A DNA stretch of 64,000 nucleotides. It comes from Artocarpus heterophyllus. Lineage: Eukaryota; Streptophyta; Magnoliopsida; Rosales; Moraceae. The stretch's first letter is position 1; each line of letters begins with the position of its first letter. Under the pieces are notes generated by a model. The model searched no databases and was not told where the DNA came from. It saw only the letters and a list, made by a program, of their open reading frames with translations. The position numbers and the translations under genes are program-made. Shown one piece after another: positions 10,969-21,420 of the stretch. The stretch covers positions 13,849,219-13,913,218 of the forward strand of contig CM046341.1 in NCBI GenBank assembly GCA_025403435.1, given 5' to 3'.

Positions 10969-11523
10969 TTAAGAATTCTTCTCTTGTTTTTTGCTGCAAG
11001 CTCCTGAATTGCCCTCAGTGTTTCTATGTGAATTATGGCAAACATAATATGCATCTTCTACGAAGAAAACAGAACATATTTTTACTTCTTATTTGCTAAC
11101 AAATAAAAAAAAAAAAAAACAGATTTGATGTTCTTCCCTTCTCCACTGTGCTGCTTACGAACCTGTTATATGAAAGCACAGAAAAAAATCAGAATATCCA
11201 ATAAATAAAAAAAATTAAATGATATGCTGTTTAAAAAGTAAGATTAATATTAAAATTATTGAACCAAAAAACTATAACCTATAAGATATGAGAATTTTTG
11301 TCATTATTACAATATACTAAAGTATTATGCTTGAATTAAAATTTTTAGTTATAATTGATTTTTTCGAACACGCATGCAACTCAATTTCATTTAAAAAAAA
11401 AGAAAAAAGAACAATTTTCCGCAAATTTGAAAGGCTAGTCTAGTTTCATGCTCTGAGCTTCTCACCATCCATCATCCCACAGTCATATTCCCTTACAACA
11501 CAAAAATCTGGGCTGTTCTCCAT
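10969..11523 (-). CDS. Possible small two-exon gene, unknown 48-aa protein
   Basis: A GC-richer island (about 11450-11870) ends in a reading frame whose last part, MENSPDFCVVREYDCGMMD, runs to a GT donor (after 11466, minus strand). After a 408-bp intron an acceptor TTCTTCGTAG precedes exon 2 (11057-10969), which reads in frame EDAYYVCHNSHRNTEGNSG then ACSKKQEKNS and stop. Both splice sites and the phase fit, and exon 2 has balanced, non-repetitive composition unlike its surroundings. I chose the ATG at 11523; the frame is open upstream to an ATG at 11778, giving about 85 more residues that are Arg-rich and look like leader. It has four cysteines and no signal peptide. I recognise no family. 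It may be a fragment of a larger gene. Confidence 0.35.
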
Positions 11524-12092
11524 AGCGATATTTCGCAGCCATCCTCTGTCACGGAGAGAAAAGCGTCCAGATCTGTCGTACTTGAAGAAGGCCGCAAAAC
11601 CAAAAGGACGGCTGAGGCCAGACCAAAGCTGGCGACAAACTCCTCTCCGGTGGAGGTAGAAAGGTAGACGGACAGAAAGAGGTCGGTGAAGACGACTGAG
11701 TGTCGCTCGTCGGAATTTTAGTTGTTTCTGTGCCACCCTATGCAACCCACCGCCAGCTGCGTCGTTGAAGCTCACCATTAGGATCGAGGGCTCGTGTCGT
11801 AGTCTTCGGAGGAGGGCTAGGACTCACCGAAGGTGGTCGAGGAGGTCAACGTATGGACGGAGGGGAGATGCATTTGTTTGTTTTTTGGGTTTGAAATTAA
11901 GGGATCAACATTTAAATATGAGGCTTTTGGCTTTGAGATTAAGGAAAAAAAAAAAAAAACTTGGGGAAGGCTGCTATATTCACGATGTGAGAGAGAGATG
12001 CTAATTTTTAACTTTTGAAATTCTTTCTTTGGGTTCGTCGGATCAAAATCTGACTATCAAAATAAACAATCCCTATAGTGAAGAATTATATA

Positions 12093-12215
12093 GAGCTTGA
12101 TTCAAGTATTTAAATAAAATATTTAAAAAGATTTAAATTTATATGAAAAAAAATACTATAAATATTATAGTAAAATAATTTAAATTGTGAATTAAACTAC
12201 GAAACAAACAGGCTC
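12093..12215 (+). mobile_element. Diverged MITE, family 1 (copy a)
   Basis: GAGCTTGATTCAAGTATTTA to ACGAAACAAACAGGCTC aligns end to end with the copies at 19026, 24038 and 55574, but with many substitutions, so it looks old. It lies about 600 bp upstream of the EF-hand gene start. Confidence 0.6.
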
Positions 12216-12811
12216 ATAAAAATCGTTTGATTTGTGTGGAGAGTTTGTTTTGAAATGTTTTTGTATGTTTTTAAAGTTATTTTTTTTATAAAAATATGTA
12301 TACTCTTATTTAATCATTTAATTTTATGAGGCTTTATTACTAATAAAATAATAAAATCTAATTTAAAAAATTAACTAGGTATTAAATTGGCCCAAATTTT
12401 CAAGGATAACAAGATTAGAATCATGTGGGAATCAAAAAGATTTTTCTAAAAACATACTAAATACTGTATTTGATATTTTCGTTGTGAAAAAATTGGTACT
12501 TGATAATTTGAAGGCCCTGGTTGAATCCTTTAGCACTAACCAAAAAAATAAAAAAAATCTAGGCTGAATCATGTGCCGTTGATGATATTTAAAAGTGGAG
12601 GGATTTTTTTTTCTTTTTCTTTTATAGGATAGGACTAGGAAGGGAACGGTGCTTTGATGTCAAGTGGCCATAATGGCATCTCCACTTTGGTATCTCTCCT
12701 TTTTTTCTGTCTCTTCTTCTTCTTTCTTGAAGCTATTCCTTCCTTTTCCACATTCCATCATTTTTTTTTTCCTTTGAGACTTTGTGACCCTTTTCCTCTC
12801 TTGCAATAACC
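12216..12811 (+). promoter_or_regulatory. Upstream region of the EF-hand gene
   Basis: Mostly AT-rich. The last 120 bp before the start codon are a CT-rich leader (TCTTCTTCTTCTTTCTTG near 12712), typical of a plant 5'UTR. TTTATAGGAT near 12622 is a weak TATA candidate. No other gene is visible. Confidence 0.4.
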
Positions 12812-15400
12812 ATGAAGGCTTCCACAGGTGAGTTCAGTCTCTGCTTCTCCTTATATGCTTTTGTTTTTTATTTTTTATGTTTTTGGGTTTTTAGTTTGCA
12901 GTTCTCCTTCTGAGCTGTTATTTTGATCTCTTGGGAGAAGACCCAAAAGCTGTTTCTTAAAAAAGAAAAGAAAAAAAAAAACCTGTTGGTATTTAGGTTA
13001 TTCTTATCATGTTTTTGGCTTAGTATTAGTTTTTGAGATTATATTGTAATTGGAACTGGAGATACAGTATTTAAACTTGTTTTAAGGCTCAAAATTTAAA
13101 GTTGGGGTTCTATGGATACTTTGGTTCTCTTTTTGTTGGAATAATTTGGCAGATTGCATCTGAATAAATTAATAAGTTATCTTGTTCCTGATTTCTGATA
13201 TTGGGATGCATATATGTAGTCTGTTCTTTGGAGTTAGGACCACACAGAGCTATTTTAAGGGCAAAAAATAAAAAGGGAAGGTAAGATGATTGTCAATTTT
13301 TCGAGAAGAAAAATTTTTTCATGGCATAAACTTGGATGCCCTTGAATTTCAGAAAAAAAAAACAAAAAAGATACCGAGAGAGAAGAAAATGCTCAAATTT
13401 GCTTCCTGAAAGTCCTTTTCTGCTGTTTTGTTTTTTTCATTTCTTTGTTTTTCTGATACATAAAGCAAAATTAAAAGCCTGGCTCTGGCATTTTCCAAGT
13501 GATTCTGTTTATAGAAAGTTTCACTTTACTAATTTAAATTATACAATTCGTTTTCCACGTCATTTGGTACAAAAATAGGTAACAAAACATGGGAGAGCCA
13601 CAAAATGTTCAACTTTTTGGTGAAATTCAATTGCTTGAGCAAACAACAATTCTAAGCTTATATCTAACGCTCGAATCTAAGTTAGAAGCAATCAAGAATT
13701 CTAGTTGTGGTACTTTATTTCTAAAGCATTTAGTTATATAGGGCCGTTGACTATTCATATGTTTCTTGGACATTATTTCTGCTGATTTTGCATGTGTAAT
13801 ATGAGATTGAAGTTAACCAATGTTAGTGATGCATTTAAGCAGTCTTCACTTCATCTCTCTCTCCTGGTTATGATTCTACTGTCGTACAAAATGTCTAATA
13901 CAAAATCTGTAAAATTCATATGTTTGACTCTGAACAGACCTGCAGATATATTCTTGGTTAGAAAAGAAGAGCTGTATCCTTGTTTGATCATGGATGCTTA
14001 GAATAGAGATAATATATACATATATATGTATGTGTATATATAAATGTATACGTATATATATCAGTATGGTCGCATATTGCTAACGTCTTGTTTATTCTTT
14101 TGAAGGTACATCTCAACTTTGTCCTTCTCTAAAGTCTTTGTCCAATAAAGTAGGAGGCATGCTTTGCCACTGTGGTTCACCAAACAAGTACAAGAGGTTG
14201 GACACAAAGCTTGAGAGGAAACTACTTGAAGTCAAGAGAGGTTCACAAGGAGTTGGTAATTTAAAGTCAATGAACAGCATAATCATGAAATTCCCTCAGT
14301 TCAAAGAGGAGTTAAAAAGGATTAGAAGTGTGTTCGAACGATATGGTAAGTTTTACTGGTTTTCTTTGCTCTCTATTATAATCTTTTTCCTTTCAAAATA
14401 TTAAGTGAAAAAGTGACTTGCTAATGTAGCACCAAGCTAGAGCCTTAGAAGTGATCGAATTTAGAATCGCCAAGAGAAAAAAGAGACGATTCTAGAGAGA
14501 AAACGAGAACTCAAAGGGAGAAAAACCGGTAATCTTAATATATATTCACCAACCATTCTTTGAATTGAAATTACAGATCAACATATTTATAGGAAACCCG
14601 AATAATAAATTAGGAAACTAAACTAAATAAAAATAAGGAGATTTTGTAATGAGAAAACACCCTGATAACATAAAATTTGTAATTCAAAAATATTGGAATG
14701 TAATATTCTAATTTCCTTTTGTTTCTTGCAGATGAAGATTCTAATGGGACTATTGACCGTGAGGAATTGAAAAAATGTTTACAACAACTAGAGCTCCAAC
14801 TGAGAGAGGAGGAAATTGGTGACCTTTTCCATTCTTGTGATATTGATGGGAGTGAAGGGATACAATTTAATGAATTCATTGTTCTTCTTTGCCTCATCTA
14901 TCTCCTAAAGGACCAACCTTCAGCCTCTAATACTGTATCTTGACTACTTCTTTGCTATGTTTCACTAGTACATTTTGATCTAGTTATTGCATCTGATTAC
15001 TTCTTAGATACGTTTCAGACATCGAAGATGGGGTCGCCTCAGCTTGAAGCAACTTTCGATACAATAATTGAAGCGTTCTTATTCCTGGACAAAAATGGAG
15101 ATGGAAGACTGAATAAGAAAGACATGGTCCAAGCACTGAATGATTCTTCTACTTCAGAGAGATCCCCTGCACACATCATGAGGAGTCGATTCAGTAATAG
15201 TTTCTTTTACGTTTTTTTTTTAAATTTCTCAGAACATGCTCCTATATTCTTCCTCTCTGAATTTGACTCTTACAGGAGAAATGGACTGGGACAGGAATGG
15301 GCATGTCAGTTTCAGGGAGTTCCTCTTTGCTTTCATTCACTGGGTCGGACTCGGCACTGACGAAGATATTCCGGCTACAGGAAGTTATCACCATGAGTAG
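12812..15400 (+). CDS. Calcium-binding EF-hand protein, CML21/CML22-type, five exons
   Basis: Exons 12812-12827, 14106-14345, 14732-14934, 15019-15193 and 15276-15400 join in phase through GT-AG introns and encode 252 residues. Four EF-hand loops are visible. DEDSNGTIDREE (loop 1) and DWDRNGHVSFRE (loop 4) are canonical. Loop 2 (DIDGSEGIQFNE) has Glu for the central Gly, and loop 3 (DKNGDGRLNKKD) ends in Asp rather than Glu. The segment FNEFIVLLCLIYLLKD between the pairs, KFPQFKEELKRIRSVFERYD before loop 1 and FREFLFAFIHWVG at the end match my memory of Arabidopsis CML21/CML22. Such proteins sense Ca2+ and alter partner activity; no partner is evident. Intron 1 (1278 bp) ends in a TA-rich microsatellite. 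AATAAA at 15535-15540 is a likely poly(A) signal. The first exon of only 16 nt is the weakest part of the model. Confidence 0.88.
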
Positions 15401-15953
15401 AAGTCTTTATACGATTGACATACAAACATCTGAAATATGTCAGTCAAATATGTTAGCAATTAGTTCATGCTCTGTTCTTTTATGGTTTCTTTGGAATTTT
15501 AGTCTGAACTATCTTGTGAATAACAGTTGCTTCGAATAAATGATATAATATTCTCTTTTTCTAGAAGCTGTTTTCTTCTCTCTAGATAAATAAAACTTGA
15601 GAAGCTTTATGTACTTTTTTTTTTTATCTTCATTTTTATGTCCTTTTTTTTTTTATCTGAAGTTTTATGTACTTGGTCAAGGCATTAATATGGTAATTGG
15701 TATCTGCATGGTTATGGCTTTGAAACTTTGTCAGGAAAGGTACATTTGAACACAAATTCTACTAAATGCATCCAACTCAAAGCGTTTACAAAAAGTTTAT
15801 AAAAGAAAATCATAAACTGAAAGAGCTCTACTTATTCAGAAGGTTTCATAATTTACAGAAAGTTTATGAAAGAAAAACATAACTGAAAAAGCTCTTCATA
15901 TTCAGTAGGTTTCATAATTTATATTTCATCCTATCATATCAGTTCTAAGATTT
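15401..15953. other. Convergent 3' intergenic region
   Basis: Contains the probable 3'UTRs of the EF-hand gene (plus) and the tandem kinase gene (minus). AATAAA occurs at 15535 and again near 15590. A duplicated segment (AGTTTATGAAAGAAAA-like, followed by AGCTCT...CAGTAGGTTTCATAATTTA) appears twice between 15795 and 15920. Confidence 0.5.
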
Positions 15954-18500
15954 TCATTGTATTCCTAAAGCTTGTATTCTCTTAACTAATGACAAAGAAG
16001 AAGCGTTCACTTTTTTCCATTTTTCAATACTCTCCTTTTTCCCTTGTTCCATGAAGCATTGGTCGTTCCCGTCGAGTATGCCGACAATCTGGCTCATACT
16101 TGGTCTTGATTTGGGATCAGACCCTGTGCATTCAATTCCCAAGTTTACCAGTCTGTTCAGTTCTTTGTGGTTGTACTTTCCATTCAACCGAATATCTGCT
16201 AGTTCCTCCAATGGTCTTTTTCGTTCCAAAAACTGGTGAACTCTCTTCACCAGCAGCACCTCAGGCCGTCGAAAGTCCACTGCCATCTGTCCGCTAACTG
16301 CCTCAAGCATCACCACACCGAAGCTATAAACATCAGCCATTGTGGTTGCCTCTCCGGATTTCATGTGCTCCGGCGACATGTACCCGAAAATCCCACGAAT
16401 TGATTTGTTTCTGTCGATAACTACATGATGGCCATGCTCATTTCGTACCAAAAATTCAGCGAGAGCGAAAGAGCTAAGCCTCGGATTCGTGTCTGGATCA
16501 ATGATGACTGCAGAAGAGGTAATGCTTCTGTGAATAACTTGTTCATCCCATTCCTCATGAAGATAATGAATGGCGGATGCCAGTGATTTGATAATGTTGT
16601 ATCTGTGATGCCACGGGAGGGTGGAATATCCGGCTCGATTGTCATGGTGGAAAAGCATGTGGCTTAGAAGGCGATTCGGCGAGTAATCATAGACAACAAG
16701 CATTTCCCCTTGCTCGGTACACCATCCGCGGAGCTGCACCAAGTTCCGGTGTCTGAGCCTCCCTAAGTTTTTAAGCTCATTCGCGAACCTCTCCCGCAGT
16801 GCAGGACACGTCTTCATGCCGAGGCGTTTGACGAGAATGTGGTGATGGTTGCTGAGGAAGCCGTGGTAGGCAGTTCCAAAGTCCAGCTCTGCCACTCTTC
16901 TCGAGTCAGAGAAGTTATCCGTGGCGGAGATGATCTCCGCAAATGATATTTCTCTTGGAGTTTGGACCATGGGGAAAAAAATCGCTCCGTTGTGAAAACC
17001 TCTGCAGGAATTGTTTGTTGCATTGCCGTTTCCATACTCAGCCGTTGCATAGACGGTTTCCTCTTTGGCTGTCATGTAATTCGACGAGATAGACGTGGCT
17101 GTTGTGGTGATTGTTATTGTTGTGGTGGACCTTAGGGTGATGGAATTGACATTGCTTGAGCTTGTATTAGTTGTAGAGGACAAAGAGATGTACGGAGGAT
17201 GAGACTGAAATGATGGGAGAGTTGGGAGTTTTCCATGTAAATTCCCGGAAAGTGCTTCCGTAACCCACTTCATGTTCGGCCTAAAATGCGGATTGTGGAG
17301 AGTGCAAAGCAAAGCAATATGGATCGAACGCTCCACATCAGAAAGACCATAAGATCCGTCTTGCAGCCTACTATCCCCTGCTTGTAAAAGCTTTCTCTCG
17401 TCGGAAAGCCTCCGAATCCAATCAAGCAGAATGATTTGATCGTCACCATACGTTAGATCCACCGCCCTCCGACCTGACACCACCTCCAAAACCACAATCC
17501 CAAAGCTGAAAACATCCGATTTTGCAGTGGCAACCCTCCCTCCCCGTCGTTGGAAGCTCTCGGGCGGCAGGTAACCTATTGTACCACCGATTTTCGTCGT
17601 GTCAGCTAGCCTAAACTGATAATCCTTCATCGATGAAGGTGTCATTAGTTGGTACTCGAAACCATGTTCCAACCACCTCGCCAAGCCAAAGTCGCCGAGC
17701 CTCGCGTTGTAATGAGAATCGAGCATGACATTGCTCGCCTTCACGTCCCGGTGAATGATCTGCGTCTCAAGCTGCTCGTGGAGATAGAAAAGGGCTGCAG
17801 CCAATCCATTGACGATTTTCCTGCGACGATCCCAACTCAGAGGTGGAGAAGCCATGTTTTCGGGTCCCTTGAAGAGTACTCGATCGAGGCTGCGGTTAGG
17901 CATGTAGTCATAGACGAGTAAGAGCCGATGATCATCATGAACACACCACCCTCTGAGCCTCACAAGATTCCTATGGCGTAGGTGAGCCACAGAAACAAGC
18001 TCAGCCACAAAAGTCTTCTCAAACTTCTCTCCTCTCTCGGCCAAGCATTTCACAGCAACCGCAGTCCCATCACTCGGCAAAACCGCCTTGTAAACCTTGC
18101 CGAAACCTCCACTCCCAAGAACTTCCTTCTCACTAAATCCATTGGATCCTATGTAAAGCTCAGCGTAGCTGAAGATCCTGGGGTTGTCCCCACCAACCTT
18201 GTCTGTGAGTTGGATTCCATCTGTGTCATGAAACTCACATGACTGATGATGGTGGTGGTGGTGATGGTGGTGGTGGTGGTGTTTCTTCGATCTTTCGTGG
18301 TGGCAAAATCTGACCCATTTGAAGTCATTGACCCTACAAAAAGAATCCTTGATCAGAGCAAAAATTTGGCTCCCACAGCTTCCTTGTGAATGTTTCTTGG
18401 CCTTTTCCTTTCTGGGTTTGTTGAGGTTTTTCTGATCTGATGATTGGTTTATTTCATCAATATCTGCTGGTAAAATCATGCAGAGCTTGTTCAGCTGCAT
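15954..18500 (-). CDS. LECRKS2: Receptor-like cytoplasmic tandem kinase-pseudokinase (RECEPTOR-LIKE PROTEIN KINASE S.2 type)
   Basis: A single exon of 848 aa. The N-terminus has no signal peptide, lectin domain or membrane span, so a cytosolic enzyme is expected. A 12-His run lies at residues 74-85. Kinase 1 (about 110-420) is complete: glycine loop GSGGFGKV (129-136), Lys151, HRDVKASN (250-257), DFG (270-272), and GTIGYLPPE in the activation/P+1 segment. A Ser/Thr-rich linker (about 438-475) follows. Kinase 2 (about 515-810) keeps a lysine (LVKRL, about 558) but has HRS for HRD (657-659), SFA for DFG (677-679) and a degenerate glycine loop, so it is predicted catalytically dead. The two-kinase layout and the sequence of both halves match Arabidopsis At2g32800, which descends from the L-type lectin receptor kinase group. 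Kinase 1 should phosphorylate Ser/Thr; kinase 2 probably regulates or scaffolds. TATTTAAA near 18617 is a TATA candidate. Confidence 0.92.
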   Translation of the reverse strand: MQLNKLCMILPADIDEINQSSDQKNLNKPRKEKAKKHSQGSCGSQIFALIKDSFCRVNDFKWVRFCHHERSKKHHHHHHHHHHHHQSCEFHDTDGIQLTDKVGGDNPRIFSYAELYIGSNGFSEKEVLGSGGFGKVYKAVLPSDGTAVAVKCLAERGEKFEKTFVAELVSVAHLRHRNLVRLRGWCVHDDHRLLLVYDYMPNRSLDRVLFKGPENMASPPLSWDRRRKIVNGLAAALFYLHEQLETQIIHRDVKASNVMLDSHYNARLGDFGLARWLEHGFEYQLMTPSSMKDYQFRLADTTKIGGTIGYLPPESFQRRGGRVATAKSDVFSFGIVVLEVVSGRRAVDLTYGDDQIILLDWIRRLSDERKLLQAGDSRLQDGSYGLSDVERSIHIALLCTLHNPHFRPNMKWVTEALSGNLHGKLPTLPSFQSHPPYISLSSTTNTSSSNVNSITLRSTTTITITTTATSISSNYMTAKEETVYATAEYGNGNATNNSCRGFHNGAIFFPMVQTPREISFAEIISATDNFSDSRRVAELDFGTAYHGFLSNHHHILVKRLGMKTCPALRERFANELKNLGRLRHRNLVQLRGWCTEQGEMLVVYDYSPNRLLSHMLFHHDNRAGYSTLPWHHRYNIIKSLASAIHYLHEEWDEQVIHRSITSSAVIIDPDTNPRLSSFALAEFLVRNEHGHHVVIDRNKSIRGIFGYMSPEHMKSGEATTMADVYSFGVVMLEAVSGQMAVDFRRPEVLLVKRVHQFLERKRPLEELADIRLNGKYNHKELNRLVNLGIECTGSDPKSRPSMSQIVGILDGNDQCFMEQGKKESIEKWKKVNASSLSLVKRIQALGIQ

Positions 18501-19025
18501 GGTGGGGTTGGTGGGTAATGGCTAGAAAGGCAAAATATGTTACTAGTTGGACATGGATGAAAACTTTTTTTTTTTTGGGTGAAGAAAGACCCCAAAAGGT
18601 TCTGTATATGAGCTTTTAAATAGTATAGGAGTCCTTAAATGCATGAACTTGTTTTTGGCTTTTTGGTGTGCTTTTTTTTATCTTTTTTTCTCAATAAAAC
18701 TTTTTTTCTTTTTTGTAGATAATATTCAACTCGTTTAGGTGTGCGTGGTTGAATAGTTTTCAATTGAACCTGCCAAATTAGAATATTTTTAGTTATTAAA
18801 ACAAATTTTTAGTTCATGCAAAAGAGGATATGCTTTTGTAGTTGGTCTTCTCGGAACAGGATTTTCCGCTTAGAACAGAACTTAGTTCTGGAACTCCCAG
18901 GAAATTCCGTGTTCCCGCATTGAGAATTGCCTTCAATACTCGGACCTTGGAAGCGCGTGGGAAGACACGTGCTCATGCCTCCAACCAACAGTTGCCAATT
19001 TTGTCAGCTTTTGTCCCTTCTTTTA
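18501..19025 (-). promoter_or_regulatory. Upstream region of the tandem kinase gene
   Basis: CTATTTAAAAG on the minus strand (about 18613-18623) lies about 115 bp from the start codon and is a plausible TATA box. The rest is T-rich. A family-1 MITE begins 525 bp upstream. No other gene is seen. Confidence 0.4.
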
Positions 19026-19145
19026 GGACCGGTTTGGTTCGAGTATTTGAATAGAGTATTTAAACGAAGATTTAAATTTTTGTAAGAGAAAATACTGTAA
19101 CAAAATGATTTTAACCGTAATTCAAATATCGAAACAAACGGGTCC
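19026..19145 (+). mobile_element. MITE, family 1 (copy b), TTA target duplication
   Basis: 120 bp with terminal inverted repeats GGACCGGTTTGG / AAACGGGTCC and a direct TTA on both sides (19023-19025 and 19146-19148). A 3-bp TTA duplication is typical of PIF/Harbinger-derived MITEs. It is non-coding. The core GAGAAAATACTGTA is shared with the other copies. Confidence 0.85.
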
Positions 19146-19148
19146 TTA

Positions 19149-20216
19149 GTTCTTCTATCTTTGGATGTAAAAACTTGGGGGCAGCGGGGTCAGTTTACAA
19201 TTGTTCTCTTTTGTTTTTGTTTTCCTTTTTTTTTTTTTCTAGAAAATGTTTCTTGTTTTTTTTTAGTTTAAAAAAACACTAATTTGATGACGTACATGTG
19301 TTACTAATAAATAGTAGTCTATGATACAGTTGGCATTTACATCGGCAACCCTGGAAAAAGGGCAAGAATTAAATGCTTTTTCCCGTTGGCTATTGTTTTT
19401 CTTGGTTATTATTGTGAGATGATAATAGAAACGAATCCGACTCGTGTCTTTTTCTTTTTTTTATTTCTTTTGACGTTCGTCAGTTAAAATATCATATAGA
19501 TTAAAATATTATATTATTAATTATATAAGTAAATTTATTTTAATTAATATGATATAATATTGTTAAAATGACACGAAAGAAAACACACAAAAGATGGACA
19601 TATGAGCTTAATCTATTGGGCAATGTTCGATCCATCCTATATATATTTATGGAAAATTATGGCAATGATCAGGTTTTGGTTATCTAATTTTAATTAATAG
19701 CCGATTTTATTTTTCAAAGTTAATAGTCACTTTTTGCTAAGTTTTTTATAGTGGTTAATTATTGGTAATGTTTATTAGTGATAGCCTGTTAAATCATGGA
19801 TTGCAATTGTTTAGTTGTTAACTGATATTGGTTTATCAGTAATCAACAACCAAATTAATTAATAATGAACTATAAATTAACAATCACTGATTAACCATTT
19901 CTAATGACTACTATTTATTAATGTAACAAAACTTCAATCTTTTATAAATAAAAGACCTGCAAAAAAAGGTCATTTACTTTGTAACCGAGTTTATAAATGA
20001 CCTTCAAAAAAGGTCATTTACTTTGTAATCGATATATTTTTAACTTCCCCAGGAAAAAAAAAAAAAAACAAAACGATATATTTTTTCTACATTAGCAGAA
20101 ATCTTCCTATATATAGGCTTTCGCTGAAAATTTCTAGACTCGTTAAATTCTGTGTAAAGGTTGTTTCGTAGTTTGTACGTAGTTCAATGCGCTAAGATTA
20201 AAAAAAAAAGAAAACA
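19149..20216. other. Intergenic, AT-rich
   Basis: No genes. A short direct duplication (CAAAAAAGGTCATTTACTTTG, here in two nearly identical copies) occurs at about 19958-20028. The rest is homopolymer-rich. Confidence 0.5.
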
Positions 20217-20350
20217 TAATGGTCCGTTTGTTTTCTTTTTAAAATTTTTGAAAATGTTTTTACACATTTTTTAAAACAAAAATTTTAAAAATACTCTTAG
20301 CACAATTCTAAAAAAATTCTCATTGTTCAAAAAGAATATTTTACTTATTT
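20217..20350 (+). repeat. MITE-like repeat, family 2 (copy a)
   Basis: The segment from GTCCGTTTG through AAATTTTTGAAAATGTTTTT and AAACAAAAATTTTAAAAA to TTAGCACAATTCT is closely repeated at 26030-26150. Conserved length and content in two unlinked places indicate an interspersed repeat. Termini and target duplication could not be fixed. Confidence 0.5.
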
Positions 20351-20797
20351 TGAAAAAAATATTAAACAGCTCTTATGTCATAGACAAATAATAATAGCAC
20401 CCCATGCATTTTATCTTAATTATAGATACCTTTTTGCACCAAAATTAATCACACTGATTTTTTTCATTTTTTTTAAAAAGTATAGAGGGACTCTTCTATT
20501 AGCACGCTGGTATGGTTTACCATGAAATGCCCCTTCATCTAGTCAAAAACTTTTTTAATTAATTATGGAGTTCAAAATGACATTTTTACCCTTAACATAA
20601 AAAATTAATTTAATTAGTTTTTGCACACTTGTAAGTATAAATTTCACTCTATTTTTCTATAGTGAATTTCACTCCAATTAGAAATAAGAATGTTTTCTGT
20701 TTTATCTTTTTCTTCGAAAATCTCTTTTTGATTGTACTATTATTGAACAACTAATATTTGTAACGTGTAAGAATGTTATATGTATTCTCCATCTATC

Positions 20798-21068
20798 AAA
20801 ATAGCATAAAACATAAAAACATATCCAATACAAAGTAGCATAACTAGATCTTATTAAATTTAGTTATTATCATCTAAATGCTTTATTTTTTATAAAATTT
20901 AAAAAGAAATCTTACAAGTTACGAAAAAAATAAAAAATATACTTTAAAAAATAGCATAAAACATAAAAATATATCTAAAATAAAGAAGCATTATATCACC
21001 TAACTAGATTTTACTAAATTGGTTATTATTATCTAAATGCTCTATTTTTTTCATTAAATTTGAAAAAT
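20798..21068 (+). repeat. Imperfect tandem duplication, about 110-120 bp unit
   Basis: ATAGCATAAAACATAAAAA to TCTAAATGCTTTATTTTTT (20801-20906) is repeated, with small indels, at 20951-21066 after an AT spacer. The order of sub-motifs (AAGTAGCATAACTAGAT, TTATTATCATCTAAATGC) is the same in both copies. Confidence 0.75.
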
Positions 21069-21184
21069 TATAACAAAATTAAAAAAATAAAAATATATTT
21101 TCTTAAACACAAATGAAAACCAGATATAAAATTTAAAACTCTTAAGATTAAAAAAAAAAACTCAATCTCCTCGATCTCAGTCTC

Positions 21185-21420
21185 TCTCTTGTTGGGGGCC
21201 GGAGTGGGAGTATCAGGGAGGGGGTCACAACAAGGTGGGGAGGTGATTGGGCAACAAAGGTCGGGGAGTGGGGGAAGGAGGGGTTGGTGGTGGATCGAGT
21301 GTGGATGATGGGCGAGTGGCAACCAAAAAGCGCAAGAGCGGGCAGGTGGATGGAGGTTAGACAAAGAGAGGGGCGGACGAAGGGAGGTCATTGTGGGGGT
21401 AGAGGGCTTGTTTGGCTGCT
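21185..21420 (+). other. Purine-rich, G-rich island with G-quadruplex motif
   Basis: An abrupt run of G-rich sequence in AT-rich surroundings. Positions 21194-21224 hold four G-tracts with loops of 7, 7 and 1 nt (GGGGG, GGG, GGG, GGGGG), meeting the usual G3+N1-7 rule. Further GGGG/GGG runs follow to 21410. Frames through it give only low-complexity Pro/Ser- or Gly/Arg-rich peptides, so I do not call a gene. Confidence 0.7.
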
